Of a stretch of 64,000 nt of DNA, positions 14,822-26,720 are shown piece by piece; the stretch's first letter is position 1; every line of letters begins with the position of its first letter. This stretch comes from Diphasiastrum complanatum. Lineage: Eukaryota > Streptophyta > Lycopodiopsida > Lycopodiales > Lycopodiaceae. The translations under genes and the position numbers were made by a program. The DNA lies in contig CM055109.1 in NCBI GenBank assembly GCA_029204225.1, positions 38,700,632 through 38,764,631 of the forward strand, read 5' to 3'. The notes beneath the pieces are model-generated. The model made no database searches. It was not told where the DNA came from and saw only the letters and a program-made list of their open reading frames with translations.

Positions 14822-16050
14822 CTACTCCCTGAGAAGGTCCGAGAGGGCTAGCATTGCTGCAGCCAAACTGGACCAAAGTTTATCTCTAAGTCTAAAATGC
14901 ATATTGGCCTAATATTGACAATTAACCAAAATATGACTAAACTTGACTAAACTAGTTGAGATTCTCACACTCTCTCTTCAACTAGTTTTGGCATAGTTTT
15001 AACCATATCACTTTGATCCAACTTTAGAATGATCTCCATCCTAAGTATATATCTCCTTTCTAATGTTCTAAAGTAGTTTCCATAATTGATATAGAGAATA
15101 GTGTCCAAATTGGATGCTTCACTATTTGTTATATCAATTTTACACATCAAGATGTAACTAGAACATGAAGAACCAAATAGAATGTAAATGAAATGATTCC
15201 TTCATGCTTCAAACTTTGAACTCTCTAGAAAATTACAGCAACCAAACAATAAATGTGAGTAATGACCATTTTCTTGCTTGTCTCCTCCATATTTGTCCTT
15301 TCTTGATGTGTCTCCACCATAAAACTCCATGAATGAGCCTCCATTGCCATCTTGCCACAAGATATCATCAACACTTGATGAATTGGCCATGAATCAGTGA
15401 TATAATTAACCTCCAATAGCTTCATTTACATCAGAAAAACCAGCCAAGAATGCTTGTACAACTCCAACAATAAGATATTGTAGGACAGTGTAGCTAGTTT
15501 CACCACTTGACAATTTGCACACATCCACATGAAATTGCTCAAACATGAGATAGAAGAAGTAAAGTAAACTTGAACAACACTTCGTTGATGTTCTTTTGAC
15601 CTTATTCGAGTCTTAAAACACTTACAAAAACATATTCAAAACATCCTTGGCAAATGACCCTCCTTTGATGCTCTTGACTAGCTCCAAATTTCCACCTTTC
15701 CTTTTGTGTTGTTGAAGCCCTTTGAGACCAACCTCTTGATCTTCCACTTGACCATCAAAGCCATTGAATAAGACTTGTTTTCTAGATCCATTAGTTTCTG
15801 TAAAACCATGAGAACCAATATCCACTTGCATAGCATCATCTACACAAGAAGATTCTCCAAAACATGTGAGTAAGGCAGTGTGTCACTTCCACTTGCTTAC
15901 CTTTCTCTTGATCATCAAAGATATAAAAAATATGAGTATCTTCAGACCTGAACCTCTTGAAATAATCCACTCAAACATATGATCTAGATCCAACAAGATC
16001 TCATCAATGATGATCTCGAATTTCCACAAATGACCAAAGAAGTAAAGAAC
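14822..16050 (-). other. Eroded interior downstream of copia element D
   Basis: This stretch lies 3' of the minus-strand gag-protease at 16080-16989. Minus-strand frames at 15202-15425 and 15622-15831 give no recognisable integrase or reverse transcriptase. Nothing on the plus strand is recognised. Confidence 0.4.
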
Positions 16051-16079
16051 TACTTGTGACTAGTCATGTGTGAACTAGC

Positions 16080-16989
16080 TCCACTATCAATCCACCATGA
16101 GTCTTTGTCACCTTCACTTGATATTGGACTTGAAAAACACATCAAAAGAGAATCACAACCACCTAGATCCTCATCATTAGTAGTAAAGTTGCTTTGCTTG
16201 CTACCTTCATCTCTTTGCTTCTTCAAACATTCATTAGCAAAATGCCCTTTGATTCCACAATAGAAGCATTTTAAACTTGACCTATCTTTCCTCTTCCTAA
16301 CAAAAGAAGGTTCACCTTGATCTTGACCCTCTGACTAGTTGCCTTTGCCTTTGCCCTTGAATTTGCCTTTGATGAACATAGCCTCCTCTTCACATTGAGA
16401 TGTTGATGTAGATCCACCTCTTGCTTGAAGCCTAAACTCCTCATTCACCAAAATCTCTTGCAAATCCACATTGCTTGGCAAAGTCTTTTGAATAGCAAAG
16501 CTTTGAACAAGATTAGCATGATCATCCAAAAAATCATTAAGAATAACTTGAACAAGTTTTCTTTCCTTAATGCTCTCATCAATACATGCTAGCTCATCAT
16601 TGAATGCTTTAACTCTCAATACAAAAGGATGAGTACTCTCTACCTTATTTTGCAAAATTTGAAAGATTTGTCTTCTTATAGTCAACACTCTAGATATGGA
16701 CTTGGATTCATAAAGCTTCTTCAAAGATTCCCAAGCCTCTCGAGATGAAACCCATCTCCTTGAGTAGCTCATTGGTAACATTCATCTTGATCATGTGTAG
16801 AGCTTTCTTAGCCCTCTTCTCATACCTCACTTGATCTTGAGGTGCTTGAGGCCTCTCCTCCACACCTGCAACAATCTCCATCAACTCATTCATCTCCAAT
16901 AAGAACTCCATCCTCACCTTCCAGGTAGAATAGTTGATTGAGGTGAGCCTATCATTGCTCTCCAACATAAAGCCTCCACTTGTAGCCAT
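16080..16989 (-). pseudogene. Copia gag and protease (element D)
   Basis: The gag starts at ATG 16989 with MATSGGFMLESNDRLTSINY and STWKVRMEFLL (DUF4219-type copia gag N-terminus). A frameshift near 16750 leads into the UBN2-type core (WESLKKLYESK, VLTIRRQIFQIL, LVQSFAIQKTLP). A TAG stop follows at 16335. Past the stop, the zinc knuckle CFYCGIKGHFANEC lies at about 16230-16272 and the protease site WWIDSGASSHMT at about 16075-16108. A second family member occurs on opposite strands at 55.3-56.5 kb. Confidence 0.88.
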
Positions 16990-17283
16990 GTTGAAGTGAT
17001 CTGATCTTCTTTTTCAACTTGTTCCAATGCCCAAAGCACTCTTTTAAATGTCAACAAATGACCTCAAGAAGAAATCACAAAGATATGGAACCTCTCAATT
17101 CTCTTCTAGCACTATAACTAGCAAATCAACACATAGAATGAAGAATTCTTGATCAACCTATGATCTATCCTCAATCTAGTGAATCTTGCCACCCAACAAC
17201 AATGGACCCTATGAATCAACCCATACTTGTTGTACCCTTGCAAGAAATCCAGAGGGCACCTTGACTCAAGATGCCAAAATACG
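16990..17283 (-). other. Leader and possible primer site of element D
   Basis: Upstream of the gag ATG there is no coding sequence. At about 17257-17275 the minus strand reads TTGGCATCTTGAGTCAAGG, a degenerate likeness of TTGGTATCAGAGCCAAGG. The LTR that should follow beyond 17283 could not be delimited. Confidence 0.4.
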
Positions 17284-17499
17284 AGGATTGACATATCCTA
17301 TCAGATTCTTCCAAATCTACAAAAAAACGTGCAAAATCTATGATGAATAGACTCCTAAGGAGAAATTAAACTCCTCCCTATGTCATTAGTAGTTGTAGCC
17401 CAAGACTAGTTCTTCAACCAGTCTGTCGAGGAAAAAGCCACATGGGAAGGGGTTAAAGCGGCTCTCTCGCTTCAAACCAAGGAAGTTAGTGGAAGACCC

Positions 17500-18260
17500 A
17501 TTTATCCTATTGAGCAAAATCAAAATGAGAAAACAATAAAGGATCCAGGACTATATAGAACACTTCAAGCATCTACGACACGAGTGCAACACAGTCTTGA
17601 CTCTTGATCATGTGATTCCTAGCTGGGTTACCACAAAGCATCAGAAGAGAGCTTAAGCGCCGGGAGCAGTACGCTACGTTGCATGAAGCCATGGAAGATG
17701 CCATCAAAGAAGAAGATGAAGACTCAGATGATTATTCAAGTCCAATAGTCCATCATCCGACTCCCTCGATAGCATCAACCTCAACCATTTTCAACATTGC
17801 AAACAATCTGCTAATGGATCAGATTACAAAACTCCACAAACATTAGATGGAACAATTGATAGCCCTATTTGATAAAAAATCAAAAACTTTTGAAAGTGCT
17901 GTAGCATCATTTTCTAATGTGCCTGATCAAAATTAGCTATAGTATCCACGACGAGAGAATGTAAGGTGTCCAATTTGTACACAAAACCATATAGCCAACG
18001 AGTATCCAATTTTGAAGCAAAATCTCAAACTGACACATCGGTATTGCCATTTGTGCAATGCATTATCGCACGAAACAACATTTGGTCCATTTAACACTCG
18101 GATTATTCACCAAAAGAGGAATCACTACCAGACCTCTTATCGTTATCATCAAGGGGAACCTAATGCGGCACCATGGTTTGGAGCTCCAATGAACCAACAA
18201 CACATGGCATTACCTGCACCACCAGAGCCAACTAGCAATCAAGTGGCCCAAGTGAACTGA
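17500..18260 (+). pseudogene. Ty3/gypsy (Athila/Tat-like) gag, middle part (element E)
   Basis: The reading includes QDYIEHFKHLRHECNT near 17550, equivalent to QDYIACIKHLRSECN at 31270 and to a diverged segment near 47990 (-). At about 17975-18085 come two zinc-knuckle positions, CPICTQNHIANEY and CHLCNALSHETTF. The last Cys is lost in both, compared with CPHCTSNHTRNEC and CHICNMSNHDTTDC at 47.4-47.5 kb (-). Stops interrupt the frame (for example 17651 and 17936). A 90% complete gag cannot be read in one frame. Confidence 0.75.
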
Positions 18261-19060
18261 CGGCAACGGAACACGATGTTCCACCCCAACCTGAGCAATG
18301 GTAGTGGATGGACCGGATGAGTCATATGTAGACCCAACCATCAACAAATACTTTGTGACATATGCTGCCCAACCTCAATGCCAAGATGGAGGAATTTACG
18401 ACTGTTATGAATGTGGAGAAGGGCATAGAATCGTCGAATGTCCCCACAAGGGCATATACATACCCTTCTACTGAGAATGCGGACACGGGCATTGTTACAA
18501 GAATTTCCCATTAAGACTTGGAGAAAGTCAACCATTGAACCTGATTGTAATGCAAACAATAGTAGCTCCAAGGCGAGTTCCACAGAAGTCTTCAATTTCC
18601 CATGTTCTTGTGCTAGTTGTTACGTGAGCCCAGAGACGGAAGGGAGTAGTACCATCACCACCATTCTCAGTATCACTGGTAGATGATCAACCTTTAGCCA
18701 CAAGACTATATCCGAATGCCAAGAAAGAAGGACAACAATATCAGTCAATACACCATTTGATACAAGAATCCCATGTAGAGAAAGTTACACAAGAAAAGAA
18801 AAAACTTGCAGAAGAACCTCAAGCTACAAAAGTTCCAACACAACAACAGGCTCACCATGGAGAGCAGATCTTAACGACTATTTACATCATCAAGAAGTAC
18901 CATTCCAGATGGGAGAGCCTAAGGTCCCACAAACAAAACTGCTCACCAGTCTATTGGCTAGCGAAATGAACTCATCCTTCAGAGTCGCCCAAGGCAAGCC
19001 AATGGGGGTCATTACGACTCTCAATCTGATATTGTGCATTGGACGAAAGCATTAGCCATA
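18185..19060 (+). repeat. Duplicated gag segment, copy 1 (876 bp)
   Basis: Matches 19807-20682 at a constant offset of 1622 bp with only scattered substitutions and no indels. It contains an intact third zinc knuckle, CYECGEGHRIVEC, at about 18403-18441, with a TGA soon after (18473). A minor frame follows (LVLVVT..; EKKKLAEEPQATKVPTQQQ). The knuckle is equivalent to CDGCGENHRIVEC of the 47-kb element. Confidence 0.92.
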
Positions 19061-19719
19061 GTGAATGTATGGTTGGGCATGCATGTCATCTTGATTCAGA
19101 TATGGAACCCAACACATCCTCACCAAAATGATACACCCTAGACACGTCTATAACTTACGGGGTGAACATAATCAATGTGGCATGGTTAGTAGCCGAACCA
19201 ATTCTTGAAGTAGTTGAAGATGAATTGGTACCCTGGCAACATGTATTTTCATACAACGAAGAAGTTGAGCTGACAGATGAACATATTCTACAACACATGG
19301 ATCTTGATCGATTTGGAATAAGAAAGATGTCAGCTCAACTTCCTTAAAAGTCGCCAATAGCTAGAGTTTCCAAGGTGGAACTACACATATTGCTAAGAAA
19401 AATCAAATAAAACAACGCTAGAATCAGGTGATCCGTTGGAGTGATCTACTAGAAGAAGCAGTAACAACGGTGGATGTGGATATTAACAATCGTGAAGCAA
19501 ATATCAACCAGTTTTCTAGAAGAACAAAAAGGATGTAGCCAATATTACAAATAGAAAGGGCAAAAAGAAAATATTAGATTCTTTGAAATCCATCCAAACA
19601 CAACGTCATCATCTCAGATGATTGAAGGTCAGTAGCTTACTAGTTATGCTAAAATCAATCTATTGAAGGAAGAATCTAGCCTCTGATAATGCAGATCAGA
19701 TTTGATTTAGCCTTCCCAA
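19061..19719 (+). other. Interior between the duplicated copies, LTR start candidate
   Basis: A 61-codon open frame (19162-19347) has no recognised domain. At about 19684 the sequence TGATAATGCAGATC may be an LTR start, because the following 88 bp recur before the TATA-bearing region. No good polypurine tract is visible, so this is weak. Confidence 0.35.
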
Positions 19720-19807
19720 GATCTTCAGAGAACTCTCACAGGACAGTCAAATCAGCTTCTAAAATCTCGCTGACTTCTTTGGGATTTTAGAAAACTGTGA
19801 AGAAGGT
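19720..19807 (+). repeat. 88-bp direct repeat, left copy
   Basis: Begins GATCTTCAGAGAACTCTCAC and ends GTGAAGAAGGT. It is identical to 20684-20771 as read by eye. The two copies bracket the second gag segment exactly, sharing the junction base at 19807. Confidence 0.9.
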
Positions 19808-20682
19808 CCAATGAACCAACAACACATGGCATTACCTGCACCACCAGAGCCAACTAACAATCAAGTGGCCCAAGTGAACTGACGGCAGCGGAACACGATG
19901 TTCCACCCCAACCTGAGCAATGGTAGTGGATGGACCGGATGAGTCATATGTAGACCCAACCATCAACAAATACTTTGTGACATATGCTGCCCAACCTCAA
20001 TGCCAAGATGGAGGAATTTACGACTGTTATGAATGTGGAGAAGGGCATAGAATCGTCGAATGTCCCCACAAGGGCATATACACACCCTTCTACTGAGAAT
20101 GCGGACACGGGCATTGTTACAAGAATTTCCCATTAAGACTTGGAGAAAGTCAACCATTGAACCTGATTATAATGCAAACAATAGTAGCTCCAAGGCGAGT
20201 TCCACAGAAATCTTCAATTTCCCATGTTCTTGTGCTAGTTGTTACGTGAGCCTAGAGACGGAAGGGAGTAGTACCATCATCACCATTCTCAATATCACTG
20301 GTAGATGATCAACCTTTAGCCACAAGACTATATCCGAATGCCAAGAAAGAAGGACAACAATATCAGTCAATACACCATTTGGTACAAGAATCCCATGTAG
20401 AGAAAGTTGCACAAGAAAAGAAAAAACTTGCAGAAGAACCTCAAGCTACAAAAGTTCCAACACAACAACAGGCTCACCATGGAGAGCAGATCTTAACGAC
20501 TATTTACATCATCAAGAAGTACCATTCCAAATGGGAGAGCCTAAGGTCCCACAAACAAAACTGCTCACCAGTCTATTGGCTAGCGAAATGAACTCATCCT
20601 TCAGAGTCGCCCAAGGCAAGCCAATGGGGGTCATTACGACTCTCAATCTGATATTGTGCATTGGACGAAAGCATTAGCCATA
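19807..20682 (+). repeat. Duplicated gag segment, copy 2 (876 bp)
   Basis: Second copy of 18185-19060. It starts inside codons equivalent to PMNQQHMALPAPPEP and ends at GCATTAGCCATA. It carries the same intact knuckle and the same TGA, so it was copied after the gag had already decayed. Substitutions are few (for example GCATATACACACCC for GCATATACATACCC). Confidence 0.92.
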
Positions 20683-20683
20683 T

Positions 20684-20771
20684 GATCTTCAGAGAACTCT
20701 CACAGGACAGTCAAATCAGCTTCTAAAATCTCGCTGACTTCTTTGGGATTTTAGAAAACTGTGAAGAAGGT
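20684..20771 (+). repeat. 88-bp direct repeat, right copy
   Basis: Right-hand copy of 19720-19807. It runs straight into the duplicated TATA region. Confidence 0.9.
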
Positions 20772-21005
20772 ATGGAACTGAGCAGTGGAAAGTGCACTTC
20801 CATAAAACACACTTTAATTTCTCTCTATATAAGCAAGAAATTTGAGTCATTTGTGACTTTACACAACGAATCTCTTCTTTGACTGTGAAGAAGGTATGAC
20901 TTTGGTATGGAACTGAGCAGTGGAAAGTGCACTTCCATAAAACACACTTTAATTTCTCTCTATATAAGCAAGAAATTTGAGTCATTTGTGACTTTACACA
21001 ACAAA
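20769..21005 (+). promoter_or_regulatory. Duplicated TATA-containing leader, probable LTR promoter
   Basis: About 102 bp beginning GGTATGGAACTGAGCAGTGG occurs at 20769-20870 and again at 20904-21005. The copies are nearly identical and both contain TATATAAG (20826-20833 and 20961-20968) in a CTCTCTATATAAGCAAG context typical of plant core promoters. This fits the U3/R border of an LTR. Transcription would run on the plus strand toward the frame at 21255. Confidence 0.6.
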
Positions 21006-21254
21006 GCTCTTGTCGAATTTTCAATCAAATTTCCAACTATCTCCCAAACTTTATACACACCATCCTCAACACTTTCTACCACCTATTCCAACTTCATTTC
21101 CACTTGTTCCACCTTTATCCCGTCAAAATCCACTGTTTTTCTCCTTTTTTCGTCTTTTTCGTCTTTTCTTGATCTTTTACCCACTTTTTTCACCCCAAAC
21201 CTTACATGATCTCCCAACCTCACCAAGCTACAGTTCACCAACATCCCCATCAAC

Positions 21255-21791
21255 ATGGCCTCTTCCACCAACTCCGACAATCAACCATCATGCCCATCCG
21301 ATGAAATTGATACCACCACAACACTTTCTACCACTATCTCTGCCACATCTTCTGCACCAACTCCTTTGCCTATTGCCCCAATCCCTTCCATTGTTGTACT
21401 TGCCACGCCCACTCCTTCCATCACCATTGTGTTCTCCATCTCTCTCTCCTCCCTTGATTCTTCTGTTTCCACTCCCCCCATCGCCATCAACCCCCAAGAT
21501 TCTCAGTTATCTCTCAACACCCTTGCTTTTATGAACATTCTCAATCTGTCACCCCCCGCATCTCCTTCTATCCTCAACACAACCCTCCAGTTCCCCATTC
21601 CTCCCGTTATTCCATCATTCAAACAAACCATCTCTCTTCCTCTTCACAACTCCGTCCCTTCATCTAATTCCTCCATTAATCCATCCATCCAAAATGTCGA
21701 GTCTAACATATCATTGGATGATGACGCATTCCATCAAACACATGCTGACTCCACCGCACTTGAGGGGATGGTGCGACATAGGAAATTTTAA
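21255..21791 (+). CDS. Ser/Thr/Pro-rich hypothetical protein, 178 aa
   Basis: An uninterrupted frame from ATG 21255 to TAA 21791 encodes a protein dominated by Ser, Thr, Pro and Leu, with an acidic patch (LDDDAF) near the C-terminus. No domain, signal peptide or repeat unit is recognised. The composition follows the C-rich strand of the DNA, and other frames are open too, so it may be fortuitous. It lies about 290 bp after the second TATA box, where the first ORF of a retroelement would sit. I cannot assign a function. Confidence 0.3.
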   Translation: MASSTNSDNQPSCPSDEIDTTTTLSTTISATSSAPTPLPIAPIPSIVVLATPTPSITIVFSISLSSLDSSVSTPPIAINPQDSQLSLNTLAFMNILNLSPPASPSILNTTLQFPIPPVIPSFKQTISLPLHNSVPSSNSSINPSIQNVESNISLDDDAFHQTHADSTALEGMVRHRKF

Positions 21792-23042
21792 TCAAAGATG
21801 GCGATGACGATGATACAACACCATGGGCAACATCTCAACCAGCCCCAGTAAGTAGCACCACCTCGCCGTGTGCCACACGATGTCATCTCGTCCTACTAGC
21901 ACTTGGGCACTTTGCTCTAGGGGTTGGTGGCGGCAAAATCTTCATTGGACGGCCAGGTGGTAGAGTTGACAACTAGCAACGCAAGGTTACGTGCGGAGCT
22001 CTCCCAACTCTAGTAGGACCTACAGATCGCACAATAGCACAAGCAAGCCGAGAAGGACCAGGTCCTGAAGCTAAAGAAGAACTAGGCCAACCTCCAGGAT
22101 TACATAAGCGCCCTCTTCAAATCAGTGATGGACGCAACAAATAAGGTCCAAAAAGCTTAGTAGGCAACAAATCAGTAGCTAACCCCGCTCTAGGCCTAGC
22201 TATCAGTGGCCAACAACAAAAATCAATGCCTGGGAGTGGAGGTCTAAGCCCTCCAAAGGGAGAAGACATAATGATTAGCCCAGCCACTGCTCACCCAGCA
22301 TGAGGAAGACTTTCTGACCCAGCAAGTGCAGCTTTTCAAACAAACACTGGTGGACTACCAAGCGACCTTTGACGGGTATCGCCTTTAGGCGCATAACTGG
22401 TTATTTCAGGCTAAGGTAGCTGTCAAAGAGTGGCAACAAACGTAGTCCAGCAGCCACAACCGACCCTAGTGGTAATTCCACCACCACCCACACTAGTAGC
22501 TGCTCAGACAAGCACAAGCCAGGATCAAGGATCTGACGCAGCAGAATTGGCAGACTAGGGACAAGATCAAGGCCATGATACAGACCAAGAGATATGGCTA
22601 GGACAGAGTCCTGCCAGATCAACAGAGGAGCAACAAGCATCAACCTCCCAGGGCGCTCATTCCATTTTAGCCAGTCGAGCATTCCGCCGACCAAAGAACA
22701 TGGAGGAAGAAATTGATGAGCTTCTGGTCCAATTTTCCCACGAATCCTCACGCGACAGATGGCAGATATCTTTTGCTGCCAAGGACATAAAGGACAGATA
22801 TCGTGAATTCCTGCACTGGCACCACAACCTACTTGGCGACAATACATTTTCGAGAAAACTCCATCGGCCATCGGAGAGTATGTGACTAGCCCGAGGTAGT
22901 TGCAGATCAATCCCCATTACGTCCCCATTCCTTGACGACACAAATGGGCGCAATGCAGGACACCTTTGGACCTGATCAGCATTCAAATTTGAAACTGGCC
23001 AAAGATTCACTCTGAGAAGGGGTGGGGCACAGACGTAAGACG
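21792..23042 (+). pseudogene. Degenerate coding-like region, family not recognised
   Basis: GC content is higher than in the surroundings. Pieces of Lys/Gln/Glu-rich, coiled-coil-like peptide (KDQVLKLKKN, VKEWQQT, QARIKDLTQQNWQTR) appear in one frame between stops. A 61-codon frame at 22700-22885 reads MEEEIDELLVQFSHESSRDR. It looks like the decayed body of a transposon ORF, but no catalytic motif is visible. Confidence 0.4.
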
Positions 23043-23440
23043 CCAAACAGGCTCTAGTCCAATTTTGGAAGCAGTATCGAAAGTTCCCAGATCCCACAGT
23101 TCACACGGCCACTGCATTCGCCCGCGACCTTGAGTTTTTGTTGCGGATCCCCACCAAATGGGACAATTTTTTACCGCCATTATGTTTTTATCCCAATCAA
23201 GCCCCGACATCGGATAAAGTTGAAGACCAACTTCTAGTGGCCAAAGTGTACTGTAGAGCGGCAATGCTCGGCCCTCGGCCAAACAAATTTCAAACCCGGA
23301 TAGCCCAATTTTGGTTGGAAGGCGTCTATAAGGTCTTCTTTCCATCGAAGGACGAGCAAAGCCTTGAGCAAGTCGAATTTATTGAGGAAGTCACCGGCTA
23401 TCTAATAAGGCACCGCCGAGAAACCCGAGGCCCGTACTAG
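23043..23440 (+). pseudogene. Unrecognised 132-codon open stretch in a repeat
   Basis: Open without an upstream start from about 23043 to TAG at 23438-23440; the only internal Met start is at 23138. It contains QFWKQYRKFPDP, AFARDLEFLLRIP, KFQTRIAQFWLEGVY and QSLEQVEFIEEVTGYLIR. The amphipathic, Trp-rich text looks like real protein rather than noise. It sits 44 bp before an LTR-like TGTTGAGG end, so it is probably the last ORF of a retroelement. No family is recognised. Confidence 0.45.
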
Positions 23441-23484
23441 CGCCATAGTGCCAAGGGACTGGCACCACTTTAAGTCGGAGGCCC

Positions 23485-24300
<816 letters not shown>

Positions 24301-24559
24301 GCAACAAAAGTAGCCAACTTGATATAGTTAGAGTCATATCCTAGTGGAACTAACCCTTTTGACAAGCAGAGGGTGGCTCGCGCTAAACTACGATCTAACA
24401 AGTACAAACAAGGGTGCTTTGAGTTAGCACCATGAGAAACATTAAACATATATTTCATAACGTCTTCTTCGTACTCAATGTCGGTCGATAAGTTGTTCAC
24501 CTGCATTCGGATTTGCATCTTGAATCGTCATGTTGCAGGGCATGGGTAGTCGATAGTTA

Positions 24560-24846
24560 GCTTATGACTTTTCCCTTGTTATTTAGGTCTATAAATTGAT
24601 CCTCGATCAAGGTGACAACTCTGTTGAAGAATGCTTTTACAATGTCAAGATTATATAGCTTATAAGCTTTGTTGAAAGAAGCATAACAAATAAAGACAAA
24701 TCTTTCCAAACTTCAAAAGGTGTCTTGTCCGAGAGGCCTTTGGTCCACGCATCGGTGTTGAATGTAAGCTATAGTAGACACAGCTTCAGCCCAAAGCTTC
24801 AGTAGTGATGCATGAGCGAGCATGCACTTAGCCGATTCAACCAAGG
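24560..24846 (-). pseudogene. Copia integrase C-terminal fragment
   Basis: From 24846 downward the minus strand reads TLVESAKCMLAHASL, LKLWAEAVSTIAYIQHRC, then after a frameshift LIEDQFIDLNNKGK. The same stretches occur in element A at about 35020-35130 (LVESAKCMLAHTSLPKSF) and at 35360 (FIEDQFNDF). It is the region after the catalytic Glu of copia integrase. It directly continues a gypsy gag, so the join is not a normal element structure. Confidence 0.8.
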
Positions 24847-25994
24847 TTGTTGACCAAGGTTAGATTCTTTATCCTTGAAGACTCCAATCGAGATGTTTGA
24901 CTTATAAAACTGACTGGTACTAGACTGAGACTTTGGAGCCCCAAACATATTATAAGATGTGTTGATTGTAGTCGTCCCTTGTTTTTGGTACATTTTTGTT
25001 GTTGAAGGATATTTTTGTTCATGGATCAAAGCTAGTTGCATTGTTGAATACAAACTTGTACATCTAGCTGCTTCCACATTAGCTCCAATTTGAGGTTGTA
25101 ACCCATGTATATATCGATGTAAATGTGCACTCTCGTCCAATTTGACCTTAAGTGTCAATTGCCAAAATTCATGATTATAATCTTGGACTGAGCCCATTTG
25201 CTGAACTGAGCACCAACGCTGAAAGAACATTTTCTAACTTTCTTCCACCAAACATAAGCTGGACCCTCGAAGTGTAGTGAAGCATAAGCAATCTTTGCTT
25301 GATCCGTCCTTGGAAATAATTGGAAATATTTATCCAATTTGTGTAGCCATTCTTCCACATCTATAGTATCGGTGTTTCCACTAAAGTTAGGCATGAAGAT
25401 TTTATCTTTAAAATCATTACTATCCCTCTTAAACCCCTGATTCTTTTGAGCATGATCTATAATACTCATATGAGTATTAAAGTTTACAGCATTCCAATAA
25501 TGAGATGGCAATTTGTTGTACGACTCGAGCTCTTGTAGTACCCGTTGTTGTGGATCTTGAGCAGCCACACCCGCAAGAAGAAGTCTAGAAGCTTGAAGTG
25601 GGAAATCGTTTGGTGTTGGAATAGTTGGTTGCAACCAGATAGGTTGATCATCACATACTTGTTGCTTTCCCTTATTGTTTCGCAAAGTCTCCAAATGATC
25701 ATAACTACCTTGACCCGGAATTTCGGATGTTGAAGCATTCAAGAATGATGAAGGATTCACACCTTGATGAACACCTTGTTTTTGTAGAGTAGTACTCATC
25801 ACATATTCAAAACGTGACATCATCAACTCTATCATTTTCTCCCAATGCCGCTTCGAGCTTTCCTACATATGTTGCCATGTTTGCTTAGTAGTGCCTTGTA
25901 TAGCAGTTAGCACTTTGGTTAATATTTCTTTCATTCCAGTTGGATTTTTCGTAGCAGGAATGTCTTCAATATTACTCGTTCTTTTCGGTGCCAT
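24847..25994 (-). pseudogene. Ty3/gypsy gag (element H), stop and frameshift
   Basis: ATG at 25994 opens MAPKRTSNIEDIPATKN. An in-frame TAG falls at codon 44 (25865-25863). The same frame then resumes through 25155 with the retrotransposon gag core: LPNFSG-type MPNFSGNTDTIDVEEWLHKL, YFQLFPRTDQAKIAYASLHF and AYVWWKK. Near 25230 the frame shifts and continues FQRWCSVQQMGSVQDYNHEF and LQPQIGANVEAA to about 24850. There the text becomes copia integrase. This gag differs from the Athila/Tat-like gags and resembles the chromovirus-type Retrotrans_gag domain. Confidence 0.85.
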
Positions 25995-25999
25995 TTAAT

Positions 26000-26405
26000 T
26001 GAACTCAATGTAATGACCACTTTTTTTTTTTTTTAAATGAAGTATAAAATGGAAACAAGTTAAAGAAAAAGAGGTTCTTAAAAAATTTAAAAACAATCGC
26101 AAGTAAAGATAACGAAATGATGACTATTGTACTCGGCGCAGTGAACTGAACAATTTTTGTTTTTACATCACCGAATTCCGAGTTCAAATGAAGAAGATAT
26201 AGAATTTCAAATTAATGTAAAATAGACAACTTAGATATAAGGCCTATTTTTAAAAAAATTACAAATTGAATTTTATAACATTTGGATTCCATGAAACATT
26301 GGTGTGCTCGTAACAGATAAGTAAGAACCATGAAAAATTATGGAAATTAACAGCAATTTTTTTTTCTTCGGGCACGTTGATGGGGAGGGAGAGAATATTT
26401 AGAGA
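26000..26405. other. Upstream leader of element H, nothing else
   Basis: Non-coding AT-rich sequence 5' of the minus-strand gag. No primer-binding site or LTR edge could be identified. Confidence 0.4.
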
Positions 26406-26720
26406 ATGTTATACATGGAATATGCTATAGAATATTCGAAGCAAGAGGGATTCGCAAAGGAATTTGTGAGGGGAGGGGAAAAAAATCGCCCGGGGGGGAG
26501 GGAGTTGGTGGTGGCGAGAGAATTCGTGAGGGTATTCATGAGATCACGAATTGGTATTCGCGAGGGGAGGAGAGCGCGGTTGCTAGGGGAAGTATTCGCA
26601 AGTGGATTCGCAAGAGAAACTCGGCAATCAGATAGGTACGATTCGCCAACCAGAGAATTCGCAAGAGGATTCGTGAAGAATTTGTGAAGGAATTCGTGAG
26701 AATTCGTGAGAGGATTCTTA
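26406..26720. repeat. Dense RATTCGYRA motif cluster with a 93-codon frame
   Basis: More than ten copies of GATTCGCAA/GAATTCGTGA/GTATTCGCGA occur in about 250 bp, mixed with G-rich text (around 26490). A plus frame from 26406 to 26687 encodes a basic peptide with recurring EFVRG/REFARGF units, produced by the repeat. It is probably not a gene. The motif resembles the TTCGCGA words in the LTR at 32468-33401. Confidence 0.6.
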
